DNA of 64,000 nt from Aliirhizobium smilacinae (GTDB taxonomy: Bacteria > Pseudomonadota > Alphaproteobacteria > Rhizobiales > Rhizobiaceae): positions 992,001 through 1,056,000 of the forward strand of contig NZ_VDMN01000001.1 in assembly GCF_006335145.1 (NCBI RefSeq), given 5' to 3'. The first letter of the stretch is position 1; every line of letters starts with the position of its first letter. Shown here piece after piece: positions 24,846 to 34,384 of this stretch. The notes under the pieces are model-generated. The model was not told where the DNA came from and made no database searches. It saw only the letters and a program-made list of their open reading frames with translations. A program made the translations under genes and the position numbers.

Positions 24846-26177
24846 ATGACCAATCGCATTGAGCCCCATATCGAAATCCTGCTCGTCGGCATGAACGGGG
24901 ACCTGCGCGGCAAACGCATTCCGATCTCGAAGGAAAAGAAGGTATGGGACGGGGTCGTACGGCTGCCCTCCTCCACGCAGTCGCTGGATATCTGGGGCGA
25001 CGACAATGACGACATTACGGGCCTGTCGCTGTCGGTCGGCGATCCCGACGGGCAGTGCATTCCAGACAAGCGCGCAGCCACGCCGATGCCCTGGGGGCCG
25101 GAAGGTTCGAGCCAGGTTTTGGCGACGATGCACGAGATGGACGGCACGCCCAGCTTCATGGACCCGCGCGCTATCCTCGCCAATCTGCTCAAGCGTTTCG
25201 ACGATCTCGGCTTTACACCGGTGGTGGCGACCGAACTGGAATTTTACGTGATGCAGGACGATTGGCGCGAGACCGGCCGCCCTCGCCCGCCGGCAAAGCT
25301 TATGTATAGGGACCAGCCGAACGGGTTCCAGCTTTACGACATGGGCGCCGTCGATGCGCTGGACGATTATCTGCAGACGGTGCGCTCATGGGCGAAGCTG
25401 CAGGATATCCCTGCCGATGCAACGACCGCCGAATTCGGCCCCGGCCAGTTCGAGATCAATCTTCTGCATCGGGCCGATGCGCTGGCGGCCGCCGACGACT
25501 GCATCTATCTGAAGCGGATCGCCGAACAGGCCGCGCGAAAGCATGGGCTGAAATCCACCTGTATGGCAAAACCCTATGCTGACCATGCGGGTTCGGGGCT
25601 GCATGTGCATGCCAGTATCATCGACCGCGACGGCAACAATATTCTGGACGCCAAGGGCGGTGATCCGGTGAAACTGAAATCGGTCACGGCCGGGATGCTG
25701 AAGACGATGCGCGATGCGCAGTTGATTTTTGCGCCATTCGCCAATTCCTACCGCCGTTTCCAGCCGGGTTCGTTTGCGCCGGTCGATATTGACTGGGGCC
25801 TTGGCCATCGCGGGACTGCAGTGCGCATTCCCGATGCGCAGGGACCTGCGGCACGCGTCGAACACCGCGTCGCGGGTGCGGATGCCAATCCTTACCTGCT
25901 GCTGACCGCGATTCTCGGCGGCATGCTGATGGGGCTTGAAGATACGCTCGATCCGGGCCTGCCAACAGAGCCGGGACAGGAGCCGCCTGAAGGCACGAAG
26001 CGTCTGACACATGATTTTCTGACCGCAGTGGACGACTTCTCGGCCTCGCCGTTCATCAAAGACGTGTTCGGGCGGCGCTACCAGAAGCTCTATGGCGATA
26101 CGAAGCGCAAGGAAGCGATAACCTATCTGCGGACCGTGAGCGATTTCGACTACCAGACCTATCTGCCGAGAATTTGA
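24846..26177 (+). CDS. Glutamine synthetase-like enzyme (PuuA/gamma-glutamylpolyamine synthetase type)
   Basis: A 443-residue member of the glutamine synthetase family, the same length as PuuA, which joins glutamate to putrescine. It has the N-terminal beta-grasp part, then the catalytic fold with VVATELEFYV, the metal site ATTAEFGPGQFEINLLHR, SGLHVHASIIDRDGNN, and SYRRFQPGSFAPVDIDWG. It lacks the long adenylylation-loop features of true GlnA. Divergent transcription from the class III aminotransferase supports a polyamine or amine assimilation role. It might use another amine, and a true GSI function is unlikely. Confidence 0.85.
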   Translation: MTNRIEPHIEILLVGMNGDLRGKRIPISKEKKVWDGVVRLPSSTQSLDIWGDDNDDITGLSLSVGDPDGQCIPDKRAATPMPWGPEGSSQVLATMHEMDGTPSFMDPRAILANLLKRFDDLGFTPVVATELEFYVMQDDWRETGRPRPPAKLMYRDQPNGFQLYDMGAVDALDDYLQTVRSWAKLQDIPADATTAEFGPGQFEINLLHRADALAAADDCIYLKRIAEQAARKHGLKSTCMAKPYADHAGSGLHVHASIIDRDGNNILDAKGGDPVKLKSVTAGMLKTMRDAQLIFAPFANSYRRFQPGSFAPVDIDWGLGHRGTAVRIPDAQGPAARVEHRVAGADANPYLLLTAILGGMLMGLEDTLDPGLPTEPGQEPPEGTKRLTHDFLTAVDDFSASPFIKDVFGRRYQKLYGDTKRKEAITYLRTVSDFDYQTYLPRI

Positions 26178-26357
26178 AGGAGCGATCCTTTTACGATGGC
26201 AAATCAGCAAATTTAGGCACGACAGATGAGTATATTGTTGGATTTTAATTCAGTCCGGTCTCAGCAGCACTGTCAATATTTAGTCTTTTCATTCAGCCCG
26301 CGTTAAAATTCGACCCTCTAAGCATGTCTTTATATTTAATGCATTTCGAGGCGGGCT

Positions 26358-27104
26358 ATGCGCATTATTCTGGCGAAATCCGTGCTGATTGGAATATTGG
26401 CCACGCTTGCGTCGCTTGCGCTGTCCTTTGCGATCGTTCCGCATCTCGGTGGGCAAGTTGCAGGCGCGGGCCTGATCATGACGATCGTCTGCCCCTTCGT
26501 GATCTCCATTCCCGCATCGATACTGCATCTGTGGCAGGCCGATCGCATCAGGCGTGCCCGCACCGAGACATCCGAGGCTCTGGCAAAACTCGCCATAGCT
26601 TACGAGGATCTGAAGCAGCTTTCGCGTCACGATGGCCTGACCGGCATCCTCAATCGTACTGCATTTCTGGATGAACTGGCAGCCCTCAACCAAAAGGGCG
26701 TGAGCGGTGGCCTGATGTTCCTTGATCTCGACCACTTCAAGTCGATCAACGATCGTCATGGACATGCCACCGGCGATGAAGCGCTGCGGCTGATGGGCAA
26801 GTTGCTGGCTGACTGCCAGATGGGACAATACGATATTTCCGGGCGTCTGGGCGGGGAAGAGTTCGCACTTTTCCAGGCGGACCTGACAACGAAGGCCCTG
26901 GCGCGTCGATGCGAGGATGTTCGGCAGGCCATAGAGGCAATCGATCTGCGGTCTGCATCGGGCTCCCGCATCCCGCTTTCGGCCAGCATCGGTGCATTGG
27001 TGTGTGAAGCTGGGTTCGATCCTGAAGACTGCCTCAAGGGCGCCGACGAATATCTTTATCAGGCCAAATCGCGCGGCCGAAATCAGGCCGTTGCATCGAT
27101 ATAG
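26358..27104 (+). CDS. Membrane diguanylate cyclase (GGDEF)
   Basis: A 248-residue protein with two membrane spans at residues about 3-28 and 35-55, a short coiled linker (ARTETSEALAKLAIAYEDLKQLSRHDGLTG), and a GGDEF domain. The active motif is GGEEF at 165-169, which usually retains cyclase activity; DLDHFKSINDRHGHATGDEALR precedes it. The RxxD product-inhibition site that normally sits just before the motif is not seen. It makes cyclic di-GMP, which should act on PilZ-type targets. It is a lone gene between the glutamine-synthetase-like and MscS genes. Confidence 0.93.
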   Translation: MRIILAKSVLIGILATLASLALSFAIVPHLGGQVAGAGLIMTIVCPFVISIPASILHLWQADRIRRARTETSEALAKLAIAYEDLKQLSRHDGLTGILNRTAFLDELAALNQKGVSGGLMFLDLDHFKSINDRHGHATGDEALRLMGKLLADCQMGQYDISGRLGGEEFALFQADLTTKALARRCEDVRQAIEAIDLRSASGSRIPLSASIGALVCEAGFDPEDCLKGADEYLYQAKSRGRNQAVASI

Positions 27105-27216
27105 ACTTCGATAAAGTTCCCATTCGCCTGACGTCCTGTTGCTGCTATAAATCGCAGGTACGGCCTGTCGCACCGGTCTGTACGGAAGGCGGCAGCGTCG
27201 TTGGGGACGTTTGGCC

Positions 27217-29535
27217 ATGGGCATGAATTTCGCATTTCTGCGCACCGCATTTGTCGCTGTCGTCATCACGGTCGCCCTTGGCAGTTTTGTCAGGGCCGAC
27301 GACACGCCGCTCAAGATCATCGTCCACCCCGGCCAAAGCACTGCCGACGTCGAGCAGATCCTCGATTTCGCGACACGAAGTGGCCGGTCTGTTGCGATCG
27401 AAGTCGGGCAGGCAACGGCTGCCACGTCCGGAGGCACGATCGCCGCGCAGCCTGCGGCCGCCGTTTCTACCACTGCGGTGCCGGTCTCCCAGCCTCCGAC
27501 GACGCTGACACCTGCTGGCGCAGCCGCCGCGCCGCCGCCGGCTACGGCTCCGCCGCCAGCTCCAATGACCCCGACGCCTGAAATGATGGCGACCGATATG
27601 GGCATGGCGAAGTGGAGCCAGTTTTCGGCAGCCTTCATGCGCGGCGCGACAACTGCCCTCGCCGGCGTCGGCAGTCTGCCGACGGCGATGGTGATGGCCG
27701 ACGACAAGCTGATCGAGGAAGGCAGCAGCCATGCGCGGGTTTTGCTCATCGCACTTGCGACGATTGCCGCCGCCGCAGCCGCGACTCTTATCCTGCGACG
27801 GCTGATTGCCACCGTCATCAATCGCGAGGCGCCGCAAGGCTCACGGGTCACCGGCATTATCGGGCAAAGCCTGAAACGGATGGTCGGGGATCTCGCTTCG
27901 GTCGCGTTTTTCCTCGTGGCCGCGCGCTTTGCCCTCGACATGCTCGGGACACCGGGGGAGGCAACGGCGCAGATGGTGAGGGGCATCGTCACCGCCACTA
28001 TCGTTGCGTCGCTTTATGTCTCGCTCGCGCGGCTGTTGTTCAAGAAAAACCGCGGCGGGCGCAGCCTCGTGCCAATTCGCCGGCCGCAATGGCATTTTCG
28101 CATGCTGGTGACCTACGGGCTGATCAGCGCGGCACTGGCCGAATTGGCCCGCCTCGCCGACAGTATCGGGATCGACAGGCTGGTTATCGACGGCTGGTTC
28201 CTGACCGGCAATACGCTGCTGACGCTGTTGAAACTCTTCTGGTTCATCGGCGGGCGCAATGACATCCGCGATGCCTTCATCAGCCATAATCCCGGCATCG
28301 TGCGCCGGGCGGCGGGAAACCTCTTGCCGGAATTCTACGTCGTCACGGCGCTGGCGCTGTGGCTGATCTGCGTGCTGTTTGCCGGAACGCCGAACAGCGC
28401 CCGCTGGATCTTTGCCGCCGGCACGACACAGATGGCCTTGCTGGCGCTGCCCATCCTGGCGCTCGGGGCGCATGCGCTCGTCGACGATATCACCCGCCAC
28501 CATGAGCGGGTTCATGGCGCAGGTCTCGCATCCTCGCTTCTGGCAAGCCTGAGAGTGCTGTGCGCGGGGGCCGTCTGGATCGGCGGGCTGCATCTGATCA
28601 CTGCCATTTGGTCGCCCTTCATGGGTGGACAGGCGGCGGAGGCGACGGGCTGGATCCTCTGGCTCGAACGATTGAGCCTTGCGATCGTGGCAAGCTGGGC
28701 GGTGGCGAGCTTCATCTGGCGTTATTCGGAAGCGCTGGCCCCCTCGCCTTCCATCACGCTGCCGGGGCATGAGGACCAGAACGAAAAACGCCAGACCAGC
28801 CGGTTGTCGACAGCGATGCCGGTGGTGCGCAATCTGGCGCTCGGGGCGGTGCTCGCCGTCGGGGCGCTGTTGGTACTGAGTGCGCTGGGCGTCAACGTGG
28901 CGCCGCTGCTTGCCGGTTTCGGCGTGCTGGGTCTGGCTTTGTCCTTCGGGTCGCAGGCGCTGGTGAAGGATATCGTCTCCGGTATCTTCTTCATCGCCGA
29001 AGATGCTTTCCGCATCGGCGAATATATCAGCACCGGCAGCCAGCAGGGAACGGTGGAGCAGATCGCCATCCGCTCGGTCAGGCTGCGCCATCACAATGGC
29101 CCGGTCCACACGGTTCCCTTCGGCCAGATCAGCTCGGTCAGCAATTACAGCCGCGATTGGGGCACGATCAAGTTCCAGCTGAAATTCGAGCGGGACAGCG
29201 ACCCCGAACTGATTCGCAAGACAGCCAAGAAGGTCGGCATCGCCATGCTGGAAGACCCGGAATTCGGCGCTGACTTCCTTGTGCCGCTGAAGATGCAGGG
29301 CATTCAGGATATTACCGAGACCTCGATCGTGGTGCGCTTCAAGTTCACCTCGCTGCCGGGCAATCCGAGCATCATCAAGCGCGAGGCGATCAAGAGGCTG
29401 ATCTCGTCCTGCAAGGCGGCAGGCCTTGAGTTCGCTTCAAATGCCGTGACGGTGAGATCGCGAGGAGATTCGATGCACGATGATGCGGCTGCCGCCACGA
29501 TGCTCCAACCGCTGGCGCCGGTTGCATCGGCCTGA
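27217..29535 (+). CDS. Large MscS-family mechanosensitive channel
   Basis: A 772-residue inner-membrane protein. A signal-like N-terminus (about 1-30) is followed by a small periplasmic domain and a proline/alanine/threonine-rich linker at about 85-120. Eight or so membrane spans come next, then a C-terminal MscS channel and beta domain. The pore helix GFGVLGLALSFGSQALVKDIVSG is clear, with the cytoplasmic segment FFIAEDAFRIGEYI after it. This is a YbdG/MscM-like large form, not short MscS. The ATG at 27217 is preferred (GGGGA 9 nt upstream); a TTG six bases earlier is also possible. It should open under membrane tension to release osmolytes. Confidence 0.88.
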   Translation: MGMNFAFLRTAFVAVVITVALGSFVRADDTPLKIIVHPGQSTADVEQILDFATRSGRSVAIEVGQATAATSGGTIAAQPAAAVSTTAVPVSQPPTTLTPAGAAAAPPPATAPPPAPMTPTPEMMATDMGMAKWSQFSAAFMRGATTALAGVGSLPTAMVMADDKLIEEGSSHARVLLIALATIAAAAAATLILRRLIATVINREAPQGSRVTGIIGQSLKRMVGDLASVAFFLVAARFALDMLGTPGEATAQMVRGIVTATIVASLYVSLARLLFKKNRGGRSLVPIRRPQWHFRMLVTYGLISAALAELARLADSIGIDRLVIDGWFLTGNTLLTLLKLFWFIGGRNDIRDAFISHNPGIVRRAAGNLLPEFYVVTALALWLICVLFAGTPNSARWIFAAGTTQMALLALPILALGAHALVDDITRHHERVHGAGLASSLLASLRVLCAGAVWIGGLHLITAIWSPFMGGQAAEATGWILWLERLSLAIVASWAVASFIWRYSEALAPSPSITLPGHEDQNEKRQTSRLSTAMPVVRNLALGAVLAVGALLVLSALGVNVAPLLAGFGVLGLALSFGSQALVKDIVSGIFFIAEDAFRIGEYISTGSQQGTVEQIAIRSVRLRHHNGPVHTVPFGQISSVSNYSRDWGTIKFQLKFERDSDPELIRKTAKKVGIAMLEDPEFGADFLVPLKMQGIQDITETSIVVRFKFTSLPGNPSIIKREAIKRLISSCKAAGLEFASNAVTVRSRGDSMHDDAAAATMLQPLAPVASA

Positions 29536-29542
29536 TGCTGTT

Positions 29543-30481
29543 TCAGATCCCGCTGCCTTGCTGTTCCGCGATCTCTTTCTGCGGAATCTGATCGACGAGA
29601 ACTTTCAGCTCGCCGGCATGGATCTTCAAAACGATGTCGCGCTCCATCGGCAGAAGTTCGCCGTCGATGACGCAGCGGACATCCTTGCGATGACGGGGGA
29701 AGTGCAGTTCCAGTTCGGTTACGGTCATCGCCGTGACCGCTTCGTTGTCCTTCAGTCTTCCGCGCAGAATATCGAGCGTGAGTTTTGCCACACCGGCAGG
29801 CGTCAGCGGATCGGCAATGTAGAAGCCGAGATGCCCCTTGGTGACGTCGTCGGCATACATCAGTGCATCGGTGCCGAATTCGTTGTTGGACACCGAGATT
29901 GCCGAGACCCGACGTACGCCGCTCTTGCCTTCGGCATTGAACTCCACTTCGAATTCCGGCGGGTTCAGCATGACGCCGATCGCCGCGCGGGTGCTGGCGC
30001 GGATTTTTCCCAGCCGCGAGGCGTAATGCATGGAATTGCGGTAGCGCACCATGCGGGCATGCAGGCCTGCGGAAAACTGGTGAACGAAGCTGCGGCCGTT
30101 GGCACTGGCAATATCGACATCGCGCACGCTGGAGCGGGAGAGGACGTCGATGGCTTCCCAGATATCCAGCGGGATTTTCAGCGAACGAGCAAACAGGTTC
30201 ATCGTGCCGGCGGGTACGATGCCGAGCGCGATGCCGCTCTTCCAGGCGATCGACGAGGCGGCGGAAATGGTGCCGTCACCGCCGCCGGCGATCAGACCAT
30301 CGACGCCGGAAAGCGAGGCGGCCTTTTCCATCGTCTCCACAACCTTGTCGCCGGACACGACATGGCACTCGATCTCATGCCCCGCCCCTTCGAACGCGCG
30401 CAGCGCATGGGCGCAATAGGCATCCATGTCGGTGGTTCGAAAAGTCCCGCCATCGCGGTTGAAGACTGCGTAAAGGTTCAT
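29543..30481 (-). CDS. Diacylglycerol kinase-like lipid kinase (DAGK catalytic domain)
   Basis: A 312-residue cytoplasmic protein with a DAGK catalytic domain at about 1-130: the IAGGGDGTISAAS motif (GGGDGT, the ATP-binding signature) and GTMNLFARSLKIP, where NxFAR recurs. The C-terminal beta domain follows (RGRLKDNEAVTAMTVTELEL). Members phosphorylate diacylglycerol, sphingoid bases or related lipids. The exact lipid is unknown. It is convergent with the MscS gene, with stops 7 nt apart. Confidence 0.88.
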   Translation of the reverse strand: MNLYAVFNRDGGTFRTTDMDAYCAHALRAFEGAGHEIECHVVSGDKVVETMEKAASLSGVDGLIAGGGDGTISAASSIAWKSGIALGIVPAGTMNLFARSLKIPLDIWEAIDVLSRSSVRDVDIASANGRSFVHQFSAGLHARMVRYRNSMHYASRLGKIRASTRAAIGVMLNPPEFEVEFNAEGKSGVRRVSAISVSNNEFGTDALMYADDVTKGHLGFYIADPLTPAGVAKLTLDILRGRLKDNEAVTAMTVTELELHFPRHRKDVRCVIDGELLPMERDIVLKIHAGELKVLVDQIPQKEIAEQQGSGI

Positions 30482-30600
30482 GAAATATCCGGTTCAGGAA
30501 TGAAGGCGGCGAAACAACGGGTGGATCAGGAAATGGTTGCCGAAGGTGGGCTTATCAAGAGCCCAACATATATTGGATGAGCAGAAGGCTTGCCGAGCAC

Positions 30601-30619
30601 GTGTGAAAATTTGACGAAA
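30601..30619. promoter_or_regulatory. Shared upstream sequence motif, copy 1
   Basis: GTGTGAAAA-TT-TGACGAAA in the 269-base gap between the divergent lipid kinase and MFS genes. The same two blocks, with one spacer base instead of two, occur at 45364-45381. It may be a promoter or operator element, but only two copies were noticed. Confidence 0.25.
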
Positions 30620-30750
30620 TCCAATGTTCGTCTACCGCACCGCACAATGACATGATAAACTTGTGCCTGCGGTCGACCTTGTGACCACATCAGGCTAACC
30701 GGGCGGGAAAATATCCTGCCTGCTCCATTTCTTCAAAACGATCCGATATC

Positions 30751-31974
30751 ATGACCGACAGCGTACAATCCATGGATGCCGCACGCCCTGCATCCGAGCA
30801 TCAGACCCTTTCCCCCCTCGCCGTCCTGTTGATCACCTTCGCACTTGCGGTGGGCGGTTTCGGTATCGGCACGGGCGAATTCGTCATCATGGGCCTGTTG
30901 CCGGATGTGGCAAAAACCTTCGATGTCAGCATCCCGATGGCCGGTTACGTCATCAGCGCCTATGCGCTCGGTGTTGTCGTCGGTGCGCCGATCATCGCGG
31001 TTCTGTCGGCGCGGGTGCCACGCCGCACCCTGCTTCTGTCGCTGATGGGTGTGTTCGCGGTCGGCAATATCCTGTCGGCCATGGCCCCGGATTTCTGGAG
31101 CTTCACCTTCCTGCGTTTTCTGACCGGTCTGCCGCATGGCGCCTATTTCGGCGTTGCCTCGCTGGTGGCCGCCTCGATGGTGCCACCGAACAAACGGGCG
31201 CGCGCCGTCGGCCGCATCATGCTTGGCCTGACGATCGCGACATTGCTCGGCACACCGCTTGCGACCTTCATGGGGCAGATGCTTTCCTGGCGCGCCGCCT
31301 TCTATCTGGTCGGCGGCATCGGGGCACTGACGGTCGCGCTCGTCTGGTATTTCAAACCGAAGGACAAGGTGCAGGAAGGCGCAAGTATCCTGCGCGAACT
31401 GAGTGCCTTCACCAAACCGCAGGTCTGGCTGACGCTTGCCATCGCTGCCGTCGGCTTCGGCGGCATGTTCTCCGTCTTCAGCTATATCGCCTCGACGACG
31501 ACCGAGACGGCCGGCTTGCCGGTCAGCACGGTTGCGGTAGTGCTGGCCCTGTTCGGCATCGGCATGAATGTCGGCAACGTCGTCGGATCGCGGCTTGCTG
31601 ACATTTCGTTGAAATATACGATTGGTGGATCCATGGTGTTCTACATCATCGTGATGCTGATCTTCGCGAATTTCGCGCAATATCCGGTCGTGCTCTACAT
31701 CACCGTCTTTCTCGTCGGCTGCGGCTTTGCGCCGGGGCCTGCGCTGCAGACGCGGCTGATGGACGTCGCGGCTGACGCGCAGACGCTCGCCGCTGCCTCC
31801 AACCACTCGGCCTTCAACATCGCCAATGCACTGGGTGCCGCACTCGGCGGCCTCGTCATCGCCTGGGGCTGGGGTTATGCCGCGACAGGTTATGTCGGCG
31901 CCGTTCTTTCCTTCTTCGGCCTCGGCGTGTTCTTCGTGTCCGTCTGGCTGGAACGCAAGACCGGTCACGCTTGA
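30751..31974 (+). CDS. MFS drug/sugar efflux transporter, AraJ/DHA1-like
   Basis: A 407-residue twelve-span transporter. The first span ends FVIMGLLPDVAKTF (GTGEF before it, typical of DHA1 family efflux proteins). The loop between spans 2 and 3 carries the motif-A-like sequence near AVLSARVPRRTLLL. Spans pack with PHGAYFGVASLVAASM. It probably exports a sugar, arabinose-like compound or toxic metabolite. Substrate prediction within AraJ relatives is unreliable. The ATG at 30751 is the first in frame. No regulator is adjacent. Confidence 0.88.
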   Translation: MTDSVQSMDAARPASEHQTLSPLAVLLITFALAVGGFGIGTGEFVIMGLLPDVAKTFDVSIPMAGYVISAYALGVVVGAPIIAVLSARVPRRTLLLSLMGVFAVGNILSAMAPDFWSFTFLRFLTGLPHGAYFGVASLVAASMVPPNKRARAVGRIMLGLTIATLLGTPLATFMGQMLSWRAAFYLVGGIGALTVALVWYFKPKDKVQEGASILRELSAFTKPQVWLTLAIAAVGFGGMFSVFSYIASTTTETAGLPVSTVAVVLALFGIGMNVGNVVGSRLADISLKYTIGGSMVFYIIVMLIFANFAQYPVVLYITVFLVGCGFAPGPALQTRLMDVAADAQTLAAASNHSAFNIANALGAALGGLVIAWGWGYAATGYVGAVLSFFGLGVFFVSVWLERKTGHA

Positions 31975-32071
31975 GCTTTGATGGGGCCGTACCGAGTGCG
32001 GCCCATCGCTCCTTGCGCCTTAGCCATGTTCGCGCCATCTCTATTCCTGCAGACAACAAGGGAGATGATCG

Positions 32072-33088
32072 ATGCGCGCCGTGGGCTTCAACCAGAACCA
32101 GCCGATTTCGTCCGAAACAGCACTCGTCGATATCGACCTGCCGGTGCCGGACGCCAAGGGCCGCGACCTTCTCGTTGAAATCAAAGCGATCTCAGTCAAT
32201 CCCGTCGACACGAAAACCCGTAAGAACGCTGTTCTTGAACCGGGCCAGTACAAGATTCTCGGGTATGACGCGGCCGGCGTGGTCAAGGCTGTCGGCCCCG
32301 ACGTCAAACTCTTCAAGCCGGGCGACGAGGTCTATTATGCCGGCGCGATCAATCGGCAGGGCACCAATGCCGAATTCCATCTGGTGGATGAACGGATCGT
32401 CGGTGCAAAACCGAAGACGCTGAGCTTCGAACAGGCGGCGGCGCTGCCGCTGACCGCGATCACCGCTTATGAGACGCTGTTTCACCGGATGCGCGTTCAG
32501 GATAAGGTTGCCAGTGCCTGGAATGCTGTCCTGCTGATCGGCAGCGCCGGCGGCGTCGGCTCGATCGCCATCCAGCTTCTGCGCGAGCTTTCCGACGTCA
32601 CCGTGATCGCGACCGCTTCACGCCCGGAAACCCAGGCATGGACACAGGAACTCGGCGCCCATCACGTCCTCGATCACTCGAAACCGCTCGCCAAACAGAT
32701 TGCGGATTTGGCAATCGGTGCGCCCGCCTTCGTCTTTTCGATCACCGAAACGTCGCAGCATATCGGCGACATTCTGGAACTCATCGCCCCGCAGGGCCGC
32801 CTCGGACTGATCGACGATCCGAAGGAACCGGTTGATGTGCGCCAGTTCAAACGCAAGGCGCTGTCGATCCATTGGGAGACCATGTTCGCACGGCCGGTCT
32901 TCCAAACCGCGGACATGATCGAACAACACAAGCTTCTCAACCATGTGGCAGAGCTGGTCGACGCCGGAAAAATCAAGACGACGCTGTCGGACATTCTCGG
33001 TCCGATCAATGCGGCCAATCTGAAGGCGGCACACGCGCTGATCGAAAGCGGGAAGACCCGCGGCAAGCTGGTTCTCTCGGGTTTCTAA
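32072..33088 (+). CDS. Zinc-independent alcohol dehydrogenase/quinone reductase family protein (MDR)
   Basis: A 338-residue medium-chain dehydrogenase/reductase of the NADPH:quinone reductase/crotonyl-CoA-like group. It has the GroES-like N-terminal half (SVNPVDTKTRKNAV, GYDAAGVVKAVGPDVKLFKPGDEVYYAG) and a Rossmann domain with LIGSAGGVGSIAIQLLREL and ASRPETQAWTQELGAHHVLDH. The cysteine that binds catalytic zinc in alcohol dehydrogenases is replaced, so it is likely a zinc-free oxidoreductase that uses NADPH on quinones or enones. GGGAG precedes the ATG. DoxX follows and may be in one operon. Confidence 0.88.
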   Translation: MRAVGFNQNQPISSETALVDIDLPVPDAKGRDLLVEIKAISVNPVDTKTRKNAVLEPGQYKILGYDAAGVVKAVGPDVKLFKPGDEVYYAGAINRQGTNAEFHLVDERIVGAKPKTLSFEQAAALPLTAITAYETLFHRMRVQDKVASAWNAVLLIGSAGGVGSIAIQLLRELSDVTVIATASRPETQAWTQELGAHHVLDHSKPLAKQIADLAIGAPAFVFSITETSQHIGDILELIAPQGRLGLIDDPKEPVDVRQFKRKALSIHWETMFARPVFQTADMIEQHKLLNHVAELVDAGKIKTTLSDILGPINAANLKAAHALIESGKTRGKLVLSGF

Positions 33089-33180
33089 GGAGCCCGAAGG
33101 TTCTTATCCGGCCTCGCGACATACTTACCAAAATGCAAATTTCTCGCTATGATTGTTCCTCCAGCCTATGGGGGGACATC

Positions 33181-33600
33181 ATGGCTACATCACAGACATC
33201 ATCATTCGGCAATCCGGTCGCTGCGCTGACCGGTGCGACATGGTTCGGCTATCTCGCGCGCACCGTCCTGACATTCATGTTCTGGGCGAGCGGTCTTGCC
33301 AAGCTTATCGACTTCAATGCCGGCGTGGCCGAGATGGCGCATTTCGGGCTTGAGCCTGCGGTCGCCTTCAATGTCGCGACGATCATCACGCAGCTCGCCG
33401 GGTCCATTCTCATCATTCTCAACCGCTGGACCTGGCTTGGTGCGGGTGCTCTCGCAGTCTTCACCGCCCTGACGATCCCGCTCGTGCATCACTTCTGGAC
33501 GATGGAAGAGCCTTTCAAGACGATCGAGTTCTATGTGGTGATGGAGCATATCACGGTCATCGGCGCACTGATGGTGGTCGCCTGGAAGGCCCGGACCTGA
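33181..33600 (+). CDS. DoxX family membrane protein
   Basis: A 139-residue protein with four predicted membrane spans, starting MATSQTSSFG with GGGGGGA 6 nt upstream. The first span region GYLARTVLTFMFWASGLAKLIDFNAGVAEM carries the RxxLxxxFxxSGxxKL pattern of DoxX, a family linked to quinone-dependent oxidation and redox balance. A 48-nt longer frame begins at 33133, but the SD site supports 33181. It follows a quinone-reductase-like gene, which fits a quinone-linked role. A strong terminator follows. Confidence 0.88.
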   Translation: MATSQTSSFGNPVAALTGATWFGYLARTVLTFMFWASGLAKLIDFNAGVAEMAHFGLEPAVAFNVATIITQLAGSILIILNRWTWLGAGALAVFTALTIPLVHHFWTMEEPFKTIEFYVVMEHITVIGALMVVAWKART

Positions 33601-33610
33601 AACGCGAAAA

Positions 33611-33633
33611 CCCGCCGCGAGAAACGCGGCGGG
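33611..33633. terminator. Bidirectional terminator between DoxX and the L,D-transpeptidase
   Basis: A 9-bp perfect stem (CCCGCCGCG with CGCGGCGGG) has loop AGAAA, followed by CTTGTTTT on the plus strand and GTTTTCGCG on the minus strand. It sits between convergent genes and could end both transcripts. Confidence 0.85.
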
Positions 33634-33660
33634 CTTGTTTTAGAGCAGAATATTCAGACC

Positions 33661-34272
33661 TCAGGCCTGGATAACGACGACCTTGGCGCCGACCTGAACA
33701 CGGTTGTAGAGATCGATCACGTCATGGTTCATCATGCGGATGCAGCCGCTCGACATGGCGTGGCCGATCGATTCCGGCTGGTTGGTGCCGTGCAGACGGA
33801 ACATCGTGTCATTGCCGCCGCGATAAAGATACATGGCGCGGGCGCCGAGCGGGTTGTTCGGGCCACCTGCCATGCCGCCGGCGAGCTTGCGGTAGCGCTC
33901 TTCGCGACGCTGCATAGCGGGAGTCGGGGTCCAGGACGGCCATTCGGCCTTGCGTCCGACATAGGCATTGCCGGAAAGAGCCATGCCTGCACGGCCGACG
34001 CCGACGCCATAACGGATCGCCTGCCCGCCACCAAGAACGTAATAGGCGCGTCTTGCCGGGGTATCGACCACGACAGTGCCGGGCGCATAGTTGCCGGGGA
34101 AGGCAACCTGCTGGCGACGCAGTTCCGGCTTGATCTTGTCGATCGGTATGCGGTGAAGAGGAAACTCCTCCTCCGGCACGGCAGCGTAGTTCTGCTGCTC
34201 ATTATAGGTCGAAGCGCAACCGGCCAGCAGGAGCGGCAAGCCAGCCAGAAGGCCGCGGCGAGAAATCGGCAT
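33661..34272 (-). CDS. L,D-transpeptidase (YkuD) lipoprotein
   Basis: The enzyme makes 3-3 cross-links in peptidoglycan or attaches proteins to it, in the periplasm. The 203-residue precursor has a lipobox (LLLAGC, acylated C19). Its YkuD domain runs from about 62 to 202 and includes RRAYYVLGGGQAIRYGVGVGR and the active-site signature HGTNQPESIGHAMSSGCIRM, with catalytic C177, H161 and H171. GGPNNPLGARAMYL precedes it. A CtrA-like box lies upstream of the start, consistent with cell-cycle-timed synthesis, which is inference. Confidence 0.93.
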   Translation of the reverse strand: MPISRRGLLAGLPLLLAGCASTYNEQQNYAAVPEEEFPLHRIPIDKIKPELRRQQVAFPGNYAPGTVVVDTPARRAYYVLGGGQAIRYGVGVGRAGMALSGNAYVGRKAEWPSWTPTPAMQRREERYRKLAGGMAGGPNNPLGARAMYLYRGGNDTMFRLHGTNQPESIGHAMSSGCIRMMNHDVIDLYNRVQVGAKVVVIQA

Positions 34273-34321
34273 GAACGTGTCCTTGATGCGTCGAAAAGAT
34301 GACGCAAGCTAAGGACGTTAT

Positions 34322-34338
34322 GGTTAACGCTTCGCTAA
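34322..34338 (-). promoter_or_regulatory. CtrA-like box upstream of the L,D-transpeptidase
   Basis: On the minus strand the sequence is TTAG-CGAAGCG-TTAACC, one mismatch from TTAA-N7-TTAACC, about 50 nt before the start of the transpeptidase gene. It is the best match of the three CtrA-like sites in this window. Confidence 0.4.
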
Positions 34339-34384
34339 AGACGCGCATTGCTGCGGCATCTGCCGGTCACAATCGTGTTTGATG

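Noticed and set aside
23423..24862. 479-codon open frame antisense to the class III aminotransferase
   Set aside because: It covers the enzyme gene fully, with no start signal of its own.
26289..27998. 569-codon open frame antisense to the diguanylate cyclase and MscS genes
   Set aside because: It spans two well-supported genes and the gap between them; no domain or RBS.
30733..31968. 411-codon open frame antisense to the MFS transporter
   Set aside because: Histidine/aspartate/arginine-rich shadow of a membrane protein gene with no domain.
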